DNA from: Anisus vortex
Taxonomy: Eukaryota > Mollusca > Gastropoda > Planorbidae
Length of the DNA stretch: 64,000 bases
Reading direction: 5' to 3'
NCBI GenBank assembly: GCA_949126835.1
Contig: OX421500.1
Span: forward strand, 30,956,141 to 31,020,140
Positions 11,935 to 22,229 of the stretch are shown piece by piece. Positions within the stretch are counted from its first letter, which is position 1, and each line of letters begins with the position of its first letter. The notes beneath the pieces are model-generated. The model was not told the DNA's origin. It made no database searches and was given only the letters and a program-made list of their open reading frames with translations. The position numbers and the translations under genes are program-made.

Positions 11935-12445
11935 ATTTAGTACATATATTTATAGCAAGAATGTATAGTTCATAGCCTGAATGTATAGTAAGAATGTAGG
12001 TTATAGTAATGTTGGTCAATTTATGTACTTCTTATACTTATACTAAAACAAGAATGTGTAGTAATGTTGGTCAATTAATGTACTTCTTATACTATAGCAA
12101 GAATGTGTAGTAATGTTGGTCAATTAATGTACTTCTTATAGCCTACTATAGCAAGAATGTGTAGTAATGTTGGTCAATTAATGTACTTCTTATACTATAG
12201 CAAGAATGTGTAGTAATGTTAGTCAATTAATATACTTCTTATACTATAGCAAGAATGTGTAGTAATGTTGGTCAATTAATGTACTTCTTATACTATAGCA
12301 AGAATGTGTAGTAATGTTAGTCAATTAATATACTTCTTATACTTATACTATAGCAAGAATGTGTAGTAATGTTGGTCAATTATATAGTAGGCCTACTTAT
12401 TCTTAGAGCAAGAATGTAAAGTAATGTTGGTCAATGATATAGCGC
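11935..12445. repeat. Tandem repeat, ~49-bp unit
   Basis: About nine to ten copies of a unit that includes AAGAATGTGTAGTAATGTTG followed by GTCAATTAATGTACTTCTTA. Units vary by a few substitutions (ttggtc/ttagtc) and by small insertions in the linker (ttatactatagc, ttatagcctactatagc, ttatacttatac). Divergence is greatest at the edges, as expected of an array maintained by unequal exchange. Confidence 0.9.
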
Positions 12446-12792
12446 ATTTCCCAATGCCTTCTTTTAACCCGATTCAGTCTTTAAGATTTTTTTTTTATTC
12501 TTCTATTAGACATTCTGCAGAGTAGTTTGGTCTCTTGCAATCATGCCAGATAAACATAATTATCTACATGTCCTTTTTAGATGCTATGTATTGATGTATT
12601 TTGTGTTTGTAATGGTAGGTTGATGGTGGAGTACTGAGGTAGTTTAGCTTAGTAGAAAAAGGTCCACAGCTTCGTGTTGGTAGTGGCAGTGTCTGCAGTT
12701 GGGTGCGGGTGTTGGGTCTATTCTATTTGGTTCAAATGCTTACAATATATGAAGCAAACTGTTTTGTTATATTAAAAGAGCTACATGTCGAA

Positions 12793-12857
12793 AGAGAGAG
12801 AGAGAGATAGACAGAGGGAGAGAGAGAAAGAGAGCAAGAGAGCAAGAGAGATAGAGA
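12793..12857. repeat. GA-rich simple repeat
   Basis: Imperfect purine run of GA/AGAG units (gagagagagagagatagacagaggg and similar). Confidence 0.85.
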
Positions 12858-13734
12858 ACTGTTTAGGTAAAACGTTTGCAATGAACGATAATAACACAAT
12901 GGTGTGCCTAAAAACTACAACAAAAACAAAACAAAGATAAACAAAAAAGTTCTTTAATTATGTTTTACTTGTCTACATTATGAGCAAATTGATAGACACA
13001 ACATTATGTGAAAGTAACTTGTAATAGTTTGACAGTTAAATTAAAAAAAAAAAGCAAGAACAGAGAATGGAGAATTTGAGCACCAGTCAATCTATTGAAC
13101 AGATTGTTATTGACAAAAAAAACTACAGAACTTTGAGTGAAAACAAATATAGAATTTTCTTTTGAATATCTATTTTACTTCCTTGCTGAAATTAAATTTA
13201 CAATATTCAGATTCTGTTGAAAAATAACTTCATAATAAAAATACAATCAACCAACAATCTTCTGTAAACAATGAAAGTCTGTAAATACTGTCATACAATC
13301 ACATGAAAACTAATACTTAAATAATAACAATAGTTTTTCTTTGTTTTTATACAATATTACATATTTTCACTGTACATAACAATAAGTTGCCATTTTGGTT
13401 TTGTTTTCTTTTTGGTCAAATTTAATAAGAGATTCAAATGTAGACAAAAGTGATGAAGAAGTATTCAGTAATATTTATGACTTATTCTGTACATATGATC
13501 AGTTTGGTCCGAAAGGGTACTTTACTTTTTTTTTTCTGTGTATATGTGCCTTATATAATAACTGAAATTTATGTCACTTTTACTGTAATTATGGCGTTAG
13601 GTGTTTTATATAGATGTCTTTATTATATAGACTACACTCTTGATCGGCATGATCTATTGTTTGGTAGTATTTAAAATAATATAGACCAAACATAAAATTG
13701 TTGATTAGTTTATATATAGGTTAGTTCTGAAGTA
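12858..13734. other. Intergenic AT-rich DNA with a SINE scrap
   Basis: Mostly AT-rich sequence. At 13489-13535 the string GATCAGTTTGGTCCGAAAGG matches the 3' tail of the family-1 SINE at 313-511. The frame overlapping it has no recognisable domain, so I do not call it a gene. Confidence 0.5.
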
Positions 13735-13835
13735 TGCAAAATGGCGGATCTGTGATGGCGATCACGTGTATAGCGCGTCTATCCACGCTGTTACCATTTA
13801 AGCATTGCTGAGAGCGCTCTTTTTACACGTGTCAG
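13735..13835 (-). mobile_element. SINE family 2 tail fragment
   Basis: TATAGCGCGTCTATCCACGC followed by a TTTAAGCATTGCTGAGAGCGC segment matches, on the minus strand, the 3' tail of the SINEs at 24166-24423 and 43536-43720. The tRNA-like head is absent. Confidence 0.55.
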
Positions 13836-13889
13836 TAGTAGAGTTTTTGAGTGTGTGTTACAACCTCGAATGCCATAGTGAAACTATAT

Positions 13890-14050
13890 ACATTGATATA
13901 AAAAGAGGTCCACCAAAAAACAGCTGGCGACGAAAATTTAGAAGCAGACATTTTAAAGATGGGTTACAGCTGGAAAGAAAAAATTGGTCCAGGATAGAAG
14001 ACTCCGGAGATTTTAGTTAGTGGCTCAGGCCTCAATAGGGGTAAATAACA
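13890..14050 (+). pseudogene. LINE 3' terminal fragment
   Basis: In shifted frames this reads RGPPKNSWRRKF, then an ERKNWSRIEDS-like stretch and a final SGLRPQ. That is the usual end of a widespread LINE protein type (GRP-K/R-NTWRR ... LAQDR ... GLRPQ). The same type ends at 38495-38740 and 58300-58590. Several frameshifts make this a remnant. Confidence 0.5.
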
Positions 14051-14689
14051 ATGAGTTAGTACGGTATGTTAGATCACTGTGTCTAGTCGAGTGGCGGGAA
14101 GAGAGATTTCGCCAACTGAGGATGTCCCTGAGTACAAATTTATTTCATGTCAGTGATAAATAAGAATACAAACATAATACGTCACAGATTCTCGTTTGGT
14201 AAAAAGAAAGACTACGACAAAATTGTCACTTTCCAATGAGGCACTTTCCGTGGATCAGTCCAACCAGGGAGCGAAACATTGAACTTTAAGGCTAACTCAC
14301 ATTATTTGGTTATGCTAATACTTTTATGTATTTGAAATCAATTGTGTTACTTTGTGATAATAAGAAGCATAATTTTATATGCACCCTGTATTATTATGTA
14401 CATATTGTATTGTAACAAATAAATCATAAATATGTGACAGTTGTAAAAAAAGCAGTCATGTCAGAATTTAGCTTTGTAGATAAATACACCATTCATATTG
14501 TGACCTATGCGAAGAAACAAAAAATAGCATTGAAGATCGCAGAATCAAACAAAATAATTGCATTGTGAAACAATGATCTGGTATAAAAAAAAAGTGTGAC
14601 ACATGACAGAGTTATTATCGACGATTGTAGCGTCTGTGAAATTTCGACAATATAAGACTCTCAATCCTGATGATTGATAGGACAGTCAT
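14051..14689. other. 3' flank of the minus-strand membrane-protein exon
   Basis: No open frame or clear repeat. On the minus strand this would hold the 3' UTR of the 14690-15814 frame. I did not find a convincing polyadenylation signal close to the stop. Confidence 0.4.
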
Positions 14690-15814
14690 TTATACGTTGG
14701 TTTCTTGCATTCCTCCGATTCGCCATACGATGGATGGTGTTCCAGACTGAGCCACATCGAAGCTGTTTTCACAATCGCTGTCGTCTTCGGAAATATCCGA
14801 TTGTTTCTCGAGCTCAAAATAGATTTTCTCTCGCGTCTGGGGAGGTTTTCTCTGCGTGACATCTGATTGGTTGAGAGTCCCTGGAAAGCCAGCCGATGGC
14901 CACGGACCGGAAGCACTTACCCTGCTGTTTCCTTTTTTCAAATCTAGAATATCAATGACGGCGTACGGTCCCGTGCTTTCGGAATCCGCAACTTGGATCC
15001 GTTTATGGCCATTTTTAAATTTGTTATCCATGTCCTGCTTCAGCTTTTGGCTCAAATACAGCGAGCTGTCCGCGGAACGGACCGTGGTGTCAAGTGTTGT
15101 GTATCCCGAATCGTCGCTCACGAACCCGCTATTATCTTTGCCGCGGGATGAGCCGTTAGCCAAAAGTTTCATTTTAGGTTTGGCTGCAACGACGGGTAAA
15201 ACTTTACTTTCACACCCAAACCCGCTATTTTCTTTTCCGCGGGATTGTCCATTATCCAAAAGTCTCATTTTAGGTTTGGCTGCAACGGCGGGTAGAACTT
15301 TACATTCACTCACAAACCCGCTATTTTCTTTTCCGCGGGATTGTCCATTATCCAAAAGTTTCACTTTAGGTTTTGCTGCAACGGCGGGTAGAACTTTACT
15401 TTGGGTCACGAATTCGCTATTTTCTTTGCCGCGAAATGAGCCAGTAGCCTCAAGTGACATTTTAGGTTTGGCTGGAACGGGAGGTAAAACCTTGTTCAGA
15501 TTTCCAGCCGCCGCAGATTTGTGGTGATCGTAGCTCAAAATGTCCGGACTGACGTAGTTGTTACTCACAACTCGATCAAAGTTGTTGGTCGGTCTGTTTA
15601 GACCAGTGGCGCCGTCCGGGCTTGATGAAGGGTCAAACTGGCCGAAACCCAAGTGTAAGCGAGATCTGGTGGGCGCGTCCTTTTGGGCGCCGTCAACCCG
15701 GGGGCGCTTTCTCCGTCGCTGCACGACGATGAATATGATGAGGCCGACCAAGACGATGACGAACAAGCTGCCAGCGACGACGGCAACAATAATGATGACA
15801 TCTTTCTCTTCCAT
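14690..15814 (-). CDS. Probable host single-pass membrane protein with tyrosine-motif tail
   Basis: The 374-aa frame has five residues, a hydrophobic helix (about 6-31) and a basic stop-transfer run QRRRKRPR (32-39). The rest, about 335 residues, should be cytoplasmic. Residues 108-235 are four 32-aa tandem repeats starting KVLP-x-V-x-AKPK, then SRGKENSGF. The tail then has Y238 (SGYTTL, fits the ITIM-type pattern), Y253, Y284 (YAVI), Y332 (YFEL) and a C-terminal ETNV that fits a class I PDZ ligand. There is no signal peptide. It may be a type III transmembrane adaptor, or the terminal exon of a receptor whose extracellular exons lie upstream: frame stays open to a stop at 15875-15877, with candidate AG acceptors. 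Codon use is more G+C-rich than its flanks and no TE domain is seen. Its order of motifs matches 62293-63018. Specific function unknown. Confidence 0.7.
   Translation of the reverse strand: MEEKDVIIIVAVVAGSLFVIVLVGLIIFIVVQRRRKRPRVDGAQKDAPTRSRLHLGFGQFDPSSSPDGATGLNRPTNNFDRVVSNNYVSPDILSYDHHKSAAAGNLNKVLPPVPAKPKMSLEATGSFRGKENSEFVTQSKVLPAVAAKPKVKLLDNGQSRGKENSGFVSECKVLPAVAAKPKMRLLDNGQSRGKENSGFGCESKVLPVVAAKPKMKLLANGSSRGKDNSGFVSDDSGYTTLDTTVRSADSSLYLSQKLKQDMDNKFKNGHKRIQVADSESTGPYAVIDILDLKKGNSRVSASGPWPSAGFPGTLNQSDVTQRKPPQTREKIYFELEKQSDISEDDSDCENSFDVAQSGTPSIVWRIGGMQETNV
15110..15493 (-). repeat. Four 96-bp coding tandem repeats
   Basis: Encodes the four 32-residue units (residues 108-235) of the membrane protein above. 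Each unit starts KVLP and has an AKPK-K/R motif. Units 2 and 3 are nearly identical at the DNA level, unit 1 is the most divergent. Confidence 0.9.
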
Positions 15815-16769
15815 CTCAACGTCGTTATGGGACGACTTATTTGGAAGGTCATTTGATGGACGTTTAAAATACGATTATGACGCTGAAACCTCAAACTTAA
15901 CGGAAAGCACTTCACATCAGCGACCTAGTGTTCTAGTAGTTTCTACCAAAGTAAAAATGTCAAAACTTTAACAATCTTTTAGTTTCCACCAAATGATATG
16001 TACATATCTAGAGTTTAACTTATTTCCACTAAAAGAAAAACTACTATACACTAAAGAACAATAAATCCACTAGTTTCCATTAAAAGAAAAGAACTACACA
16101 CTAGAGATCGAATGCACAAATATGTCACATTTTAATCCACTCGAAAATTTCTTGAGATAGTACATAACAACTTGAACGCAATTACTAGACTGTCAGTTCA
16201 CAAGACTATTACACATGACAAACAAGTCTATTGTTTCTTTACGAAACCATCCGCGTATGTGCAGGATGTTGTGCCATTGACCTTACTGTGCACATGACGC
16301 GTCAGTGTGCACTAGGACATGTCTGTGTGCACATGACGCAGGCTGTGAAGTAACTTTCATGGTGTCCTCACTATTAAGGTGGGAGAGAAACACAATCACT
16401 GTGCTGTATGGTTGATCGAAGATTCAATAAGTGATCGATCGGGCTCCCATGCTGATTGGTCGATAATCTATCTGCAATTAAAGGTAAACACATTGAGACA
16501 AAGGCTTATGAATGAAATAGACGAGTTTAAAACGATACATAAATCTCTAATACTTTAATCATTGAAATCTAATTCAATCTCACCACTCTGTTACAGTGAT
16601 AAACATCGAGGCCGGGATTAGTAAGCAAATAAATTTGTTTAAGGGTTTCTGATAAGAGGGAATTGGGAACCGCTGTGAATGATAATCTAGGAACAATTAT
16701 AAACAGTAAAAGTATCCCGTCCGACCAAATTAATCCATAGGGATAGTGAAGCAGCGTTCAGCAGTTTCT
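15815..16769. other. 5' flank of the minus-strand membrane-protein exon
   Basis: No repeat or other gene recognised. If 14690-15814 is a complete gene this would contain its promoter and 5' UTR; if it is a terminal exon this is intron. I could not decide between these from sequence alone. Confidence 0.4.
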
Positions 16770-16957
16770 GTAGCCACGGCCTACTAGGTGATTTTGTGGC
16801 CAGTACTATGCCAGCCTCCTTTACTTCAACCCAGCTAATGTCAGGTATCCATCAGCGCTGGGTAGACTCGGTGACACCGTCCAGATCCGGTAAAAAATCC
16901 TAGCCTGCACCAGGATTCGAACCCAATCGAACGCGCTATCGCGCGACCACCGTGCCC
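16770..16957 (-). mobile_element. tRNA-derived SINE, family 1 (copy 3)
   Basis: Minus-strand copy. B box in reverse AGGATTCGAACCCAA, body GGTATCCATCAGCGCTGGG, tail GCCACGGCCTACTAGGTGAT. The tRNA-like head is altered (TCGAACGCGCTATCGCGCG). Confidence 0.78.
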
Positions 16958-16978
16958 CTTAAGAACCGTTTTGAATAA

Positions 16979-17062
16979 GCCTAATAATCTAGGAATAATC
17001 TAGGAATAATCTAGGAATAATCTAGGAATAATCTAGTAATAATCTAGAAATAATCTAGGAAA
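16979..17062. repeat. 11-bp tandem repeat
   Basis: About seven copies of AATAATCTAGG, with point variants in the last units (TAGTAATAATC, TAGAAATAATC). Confidence 0.9.
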
Positions 17063-18001
17063 TGTTCTGAATAGGGAACCAAGAACACATAATATAACAG
17101 GCAAGGAATAAATCATAGTACATTATGCCTCGACGGTCAAAAAGACTAATAAATAGACTTCTATGATCTATGATATGGGATCGAGGACATGGAATGAACC
17201 AATGCACGTGGCGCCTCAACTGACCAAGAGACCGATGGCATATAGCCGGAGTGGGCACGCTTGGGGTTAATAAAAGCCACATTGCAGTATTCAGAGACAC
17301 ACAATAGTTACGCATGATTAAAAAAACACGTGCATTAAAATTAATTTAATCAATATCGCTTGTTACATATTCTACATAACCCTTGTTTGCTATGCCTCCA
17401 TATAAAATAATCTCCCTTTTTAAAAAATTTAATCATATTGTTTTTCTAAGAGCCAAGGTTAAATGAAGAACGAGGTTACCCATTGAATATAGGATATATG
17501 TGCTGGAATAAGTTTCCATACACCGAACCACACATTGTCACCTATGAATGGCGTGTAAGTCCTACTTCACAATACACTATAATTTGTATATATGCGTTTT
17601 TTGAATTGTATCATTTCTTTCATTAAAAATCCAGCCAGGCGTAACTTTTCTAGTCTTATTATACATCCTCTTTCATATTATGTTTGTCGAAATGTGATTA
17701 GCTTAAAGCTAGGATCTTATACATTGGGTATTTATAAAGGCAGTGCTATATTTGTAATGCAATACAAAAGAAACAAGGGCCGACACGCAAGGTTAACCCT
17801 TACAGTCCCGGGCGCGTATATAGCGGAACTGAAGGCAGCATAGATAGAAGTAGGTCGGTACGGGAAGGGTTAATGTTAATTCCAGATCTAATAGCCTAGC
17901 CTACACACGTTTAAACGCTTAAACGTAATTTAAATACAGAGTTCTCGTATGCTGAGCTTAAGACGTAAAACTTGAGGCCACTGTGAACGGTCTGAATGAG
18001 T
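17063..18001. other. Intergenic sequence with a tiny TTAA-flanked element
   Basis: No gene is supported. At 17793-17873 an 81-bp GC-rich segment begins TTAACCCTTAC and ends GGGAAGGGTTAA. Short inverted ends CCCTT/AAGGG bordered by TTAA on both sides are what a piggyBac-type miniature would leave. Confidence 0.4.
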
Positions 18002-18152
18002 AGGGTTACCATGCGTCCGGGTTTCCCCGGACATGTCTTCTTTTTAGGGCCCTGTCCGGGTGGCTTACCAGAAATATGGCTTTTGTCCGTCCGTTCCCGA
18101 TCGATAGATACATTCTTATTTACTTTTCTCTGTTATATACTATAATGCCTTA

Positions 18153-18309
18153 GTAACCTTACCATTGAGCTAAATATTGCTGGAACGCATGTTTAATTCA
18201 TTGTTCACGGAACAGAGATTACAAAATAGTATTATAATATTATTATTATTGTTCTGGTCCGTGAACTTAATGCGCGCTCTAGCAATATTTAGCTCAATGG
18301 TAAGGTTAC
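18153..18309. mobile_element. Foldback MITE, 157 bp
   Basis: Left arm GTAACCTTACCATTGAGCTA continues AATATTGCT, and the right arm is its exact inverse complement (AGCAATATT...GGTTAC). Weaker pairing continues toward the centre (GTTCACGGAAC / GTCCGTGAAC). TA flanks both ends (18151-18152, 18310-18311), as for a Tc1/mariner-type target. An ATT run sits in the loop. Confidence 0.8.
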
Positions 18310-19401
18310 TAAAGTAACCATCGGGGTTTCCGGTTCGGAAGCCATTTTTGTATACAAACGCATAATGGTAATGCGTGTTAATAATAATTAATAAATAATT
18401 ATTTTTTTCAAATTAAAATAAACAATTTGATTTTTTAAATGCCCAAAACGTAAGTGTTCATTAACAGACGCACTGAAAGCCCAATACACAGGTTTTCGTG
18501 CAGGTCGACATGAATGGGAAGCTGAATGTTTGACATGCGGCAGAGGAACTTATATCTATGTTGCCAATAAGGGTGCACTAAATATAAAGGCGCACGTCGA
18601 AATGCCGAAGCATGTTAGGAGTGTTCGCGGAGCAGCTTCACATTCCAAAGTTACCAAATTTTTCGTAACACCGGGTTCGAAAAGCGACGAATCTGTTTCA
18701 GCAGCTGAACGTACATTGGCGTCTCACGCTGTCAAGCACCATCACAGGCTATAAATCAACGGACTACAGTTGTCGCTTATTGAAAACAATGTTGCCTGAT
18801 TCTGATACTGCACGCAAAATGTCACGCGCGCGAACTAAAACAGAAGCTATTGTTAGCTCTGTGCTCACTCCGCAATCCGTCCAGATGTTTGTTAAAGCAA
18901 TGGACAAAGTACGTTACTGTAGTGTTGCGACATACGGTAGCAATCATGGCAGTGTAAAAGTTATTTCCTATTTTGATTCAATACTTTGATTATAAAAACG
19001 GTGGTTTACAGTCAAAACTAGCTGACGTCCATAGCACTACAAATGAAACTGCAGACACCATTTCGACTTGCACAAAGAATAGCTTGGACAAACATCACGT
19101 ATTTCAGAAGTGTATAGCTTATGATGGAGACTATTGCAAAACCAATTTTGGAGGTGTCCGGGGTAAAGTCGATGGCAATAATGTGTTTGCTAAGTTACAG
19201 ACGATGAAAAGCAATGCAAACTTAGCGCCTTTAGTTGGTATTGGTTGCCCAGCACATGCTTTGGATAACGCTGTGCATCATGGCGCTGACACACTTGATC
19301 TTGATTATGAGTCAATGATTATGAAAATTTACAACTACTTCTCAATTTACACGGTTAAAACTGAACAGCTTAAGGAGTGCTGCGAGTTTGTTAAAGTGGA
19401 G

Positions 19402-20816
19402 CATAGGTTCTCAACGGGGGCGATATCGCCCCCCGGGGCGTGGTGAGAAGCTTTAGGGGGGCGCTGACATTCCCGGGGGCGATTGGGGGGGGGGGGCGGT
19501 GAAGGGTAAGTGGGCGGTACAAACGTACCTGATAAGCTTATATTTTAACACCTCAGCTATTTGAATCGATTAGTTTTTGGAGGATGAAATGTGATCTTAA
19601 CGCAAGTGCTGCTAAATATATGATATCCCCCAACAGTAGGCATACATATTATTATATTAATAAAAAATAGGAATCGCAGTGACTTTTCGATGAAGTAGAG
19701 GTCTGTATTTGGCAAATATGGTTTGCGGCCGGATGATCCTGTGTTTGGTTCACCGGACTATCACCGATTACTGTCGCCCTAACATCTGCTAATATTAATG
19801 ATATTTTGACCTCAGTTTAACCATAGACTATGTATATAGAACGCTTGCTTTAGTATTTCTGCTATATGATGACTCGAAACACTGATTTTCTGAATTCCCG
19901 ATTCGTATAATACTTTGCACTTCCGTTTTATTGAATCGCTTTGATTTTCTCAATGAAAAATTATAATTAAAATCGAATGTTCTATACAGCGGAAAAATTT
20001 AAGAAACATCGAGGTGCGTAGAAGTAATTCAAGACAGCCTTATTGGTTGCGCACAGAAAAAAAAATACATATAAGCTTTATAAATAGAGCAAGCGGTCCA
20101 TCTTATTATAGTTTTTGGTTTAAACCGAGATGTCCTTAATGTGTTATAAACCCGCTAATGAATTGAATAATATTATTAGCGAAATAGATAAGTTGTAATT
20201 ATACAAACTGGGTAGTTAATGTAATGTTTAAAAATACACATATAAATTCTTTAGTCATATAATATTTATATAATTTTCAAATAATTTTTACAGTTTGATC
20301 ATTTCAAAATTAAAAATTGTAAGCCATTTATTTTTTATACAAGAAAAAAAACCCTGAAATATGAGCTAAAATAAAATGGGCTAATTATCTCCCTTTAATT
20401 AAAAAATGTTTCCACATTTGATTCAATAGTGATGCCGAACAAGTTCTATTTTGTAATATAACAAATATTACTGATTATTAGACCTAAGGCTTTTGCATCA
20501 AAAATTAAAACAAAAATAGACAAATTGCTAGCAACACACCAGGCAAACAATTTGCATTAATATTAATTTATTGAAACCTTTTGTTAAGGCAATTTGGTAA
20601 TTTATTGATCTATTAATTCTTACAATATGTTTCCTTTTCAGTTTTTATAAAGATAATAAATAAAAAAAAAATAATTGCGGAAACTATAGTCCAGATGGGC
20701 GGAAGGCTGGGGGGGGGGGGGGCGTAGTGGCCGCTAAAAGAAAGTGAGGGGGGGGGCGATGAGCGGAAAAAAATTGTAAAAGGTGGCGGTGAGCCGAAAA
20801 AGGTTGAGAACCTATG
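19402..20816. mobile_element. Non-autonomous hAT element nested in hAT transposase
   Basis: Perfect 14-bp inverted ends CATAGGTTCTCAAC and GTTGAGAACCTATG, flanked by a perfect 8-bp duplication aagtggag (19394-19401 and 20817-20824). The two flanks belong to one transposase reading frame. Both subterminal regions are strikingly G-rich (CGGGGGCGATATCGCCCCCC; GGGGGGGGGGGGCGTAGTGG). The body contains a MITE (about 19815-20127) and the AAACTGGGTAGTTAATGTAA segment seen in hAT family A. No transposase of its own. Confidence 0.9.
19815..20127. mobile_element. MITE of the 'AGCAAGCGGTCC' family, copy 1
   Basis: Left end GACTATGTATATAGAACGCT and, inverted at the right, AACTATAATAAGATGGACCG are related, about 70% alike by eye. 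The outermost bases (TTTAACCA / TGGTTTAAA) are also inverted. Related sequence occurs at 37828-38104 (opposite orientation) and 59756-59880. It lies inside the nested hAT element. Class unknown. Confidence 0.5.
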
Positions 20817-21742
20817 AAGTGGAGTATCGTTCAGCTACTTTATCACAGCAAGACTCGGTGGCTGTCACTGTAAAAACGACCTGAGTGAGCTTTACCTTTG
20901 AAATATGCATTCTCTGATGAGTGTGTTCCAGTCCCACATTGAAAAAAAAATGTATCGTGAAAAGAACTCCCTACTGGAAGTGATGAATTACCTCAAATCC
21001 CTCCAGTCTGTTCTCAGGTACCGTGTACAAGTGGGAAGGAGTAAACAGTTGTTGGCAAAGTTGCGTCGAGATGGACTAGATGACCGCTGTGATGCTTTCT
21101 GAAATTCTGAAATGTGATGCTCTCTCTCTTTCTCTTTCGAAATGAGAAATGCTTATCACAAATTCTTATTATTAATGTAGGCCTATTTTTTTTGCCATTC
21201 CATCACACGATGCAAACACTGAACGAGTGTTTTCTTTGATTGAATCTGTCACATGAACTCTGTTTGTGCAGCATAACTTTAATTTAAGCATATGTCTTGC
21301 AAAGAATTTGACGCATATCTCACCAGCCAGCCTAATTTGTTGAAGGACAGTCCTTCAGAAAAATACACTTGGGCTCAGCCCCAAACGCAGTCTACGGAGC
21401 CAACTTCAATTTCGTCAAATCCGGACGATTCTGATGATAATGACTCAGAATGAGATACTGTCATTATTGTTTTGTAAGTCGGTCACTGTTTTGTTTCTGT
21501 GTACAGTGAGTGTAATAAGTGTAGTGTAATGTGTACTGAAACGTACTCAATTAAGTTTACAATAGAATTTGAAACCATTAACAGTAAAAGTAAGAGGATT
21601 TTTTAATGTAGCTTAACTTTACTTTTATTTGTACAACACTTAAAATTGGCGTAACCCTAGAAACTGGCTACGGGCTGGTAACCGGATTTGATGAACATTT
21701 TATGTGTCCTCTTGTTCATCTGATCACTTATGGTAACCCTAC

Positions 21743-22229
21743 CTGGTCTAATGACATTTCTGAATGAGGATCCTCAAGACATTATTCATCCCCCCCCCTC
21801 CCATTTTTTATATATTTCAAAACATAAAAATACGCAAAATATATAAATTGAAGGGATATATGTTATGAATTAGTATGCGACAATTTACACATATTCATTC
21901 CATTACGAGAACCACAATAGATCCATAAATTTAGTTTGCGGCTTTTTTTTTGCCATGGGGATTTTTAGTTTTTGTTTTGTAATTATTTTCAGACTCCTAG
22001 TTCAACTGCACCATTTGCAGTATAGCAAAAGAAGGTGGTACACAATTTAAATTTGTGCAATGGAACATGTCTTCAGCCCCCCCCCCCCCCCACATACACA
22101 AACACTTTTCCTTCGATCCAGTATACACGTGGTTATTTCGATTGCTGGTTGATCCAGAACCATGGACAGATCTAGTTATCACATGAAAAATTCGTTTCTG
22201 AACTCCAAGGTCTTTTAAAGCAACAACGT
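21743..22229. other. Unannotated sequence with poly-C runs
   Basis: No gene supported. Contains runs of C near 21790 and 22079. Confidence 0.4.

Larger units (their letters stand above)
18436..21457 (+). pseudogene. hAT transposase with BED zinc finger, broken
   Basis: Homology starts near 18436 and reads CLTCGRGTYIYVANKGALN then AHVEMPKH, a BED-type finger (CxxC ... H-x5-H), followed by SKVTKFF. Later pieces give an SNHGSVK segment, YFDYKNGGLQSK, YDGDYCKTNFGG with the conserved aspartate region, GCPAHALDNA and KIYNYFSIYTV. A second hAT element interrupts it at 19402-20816. The frame resumes with VEYRSATLS, and near 21200 reads SHDANTERVFSLIES, the C-terminal dimerisation motif of hAT transposases. 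At least two frameshifts and one stop (18752-18754) disable it. Confidence 0.82.
18002..21742 (+). mobile_element. hAT DNA transposon with BED-finger transposase (decayed)
   Basis: The ends TAGGGTTACCAT (about 18002) and ATGGTAACCCTA (about 21742) are perfect inverted copies. No clean 8-bp duplication is left. Between them lies a broken plus-strand hAT transposase, a foldback MITE (18153-18309) and a second hAT element (19402-20816). Removing the nested elements would leave about 2.2 kb, a normal size for a hAT element. The left subterminal region GTCCGGGTTTCCCCGGACATG is palindromic and could bind transposase, which is inference. Confidence 0.75.

Noticed and set aside
14856..15527. 223-aa plus-strand frame
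   Set aside because: Antisense to the minus-strand membrane protein; its repeats simply mirror the 96-bp coding repeat.
17055..17315. 86-aa minus-strand frame
   Set aside because: Overlaps the 11-bp tandem repeat at one end and shows no recognisable motif.
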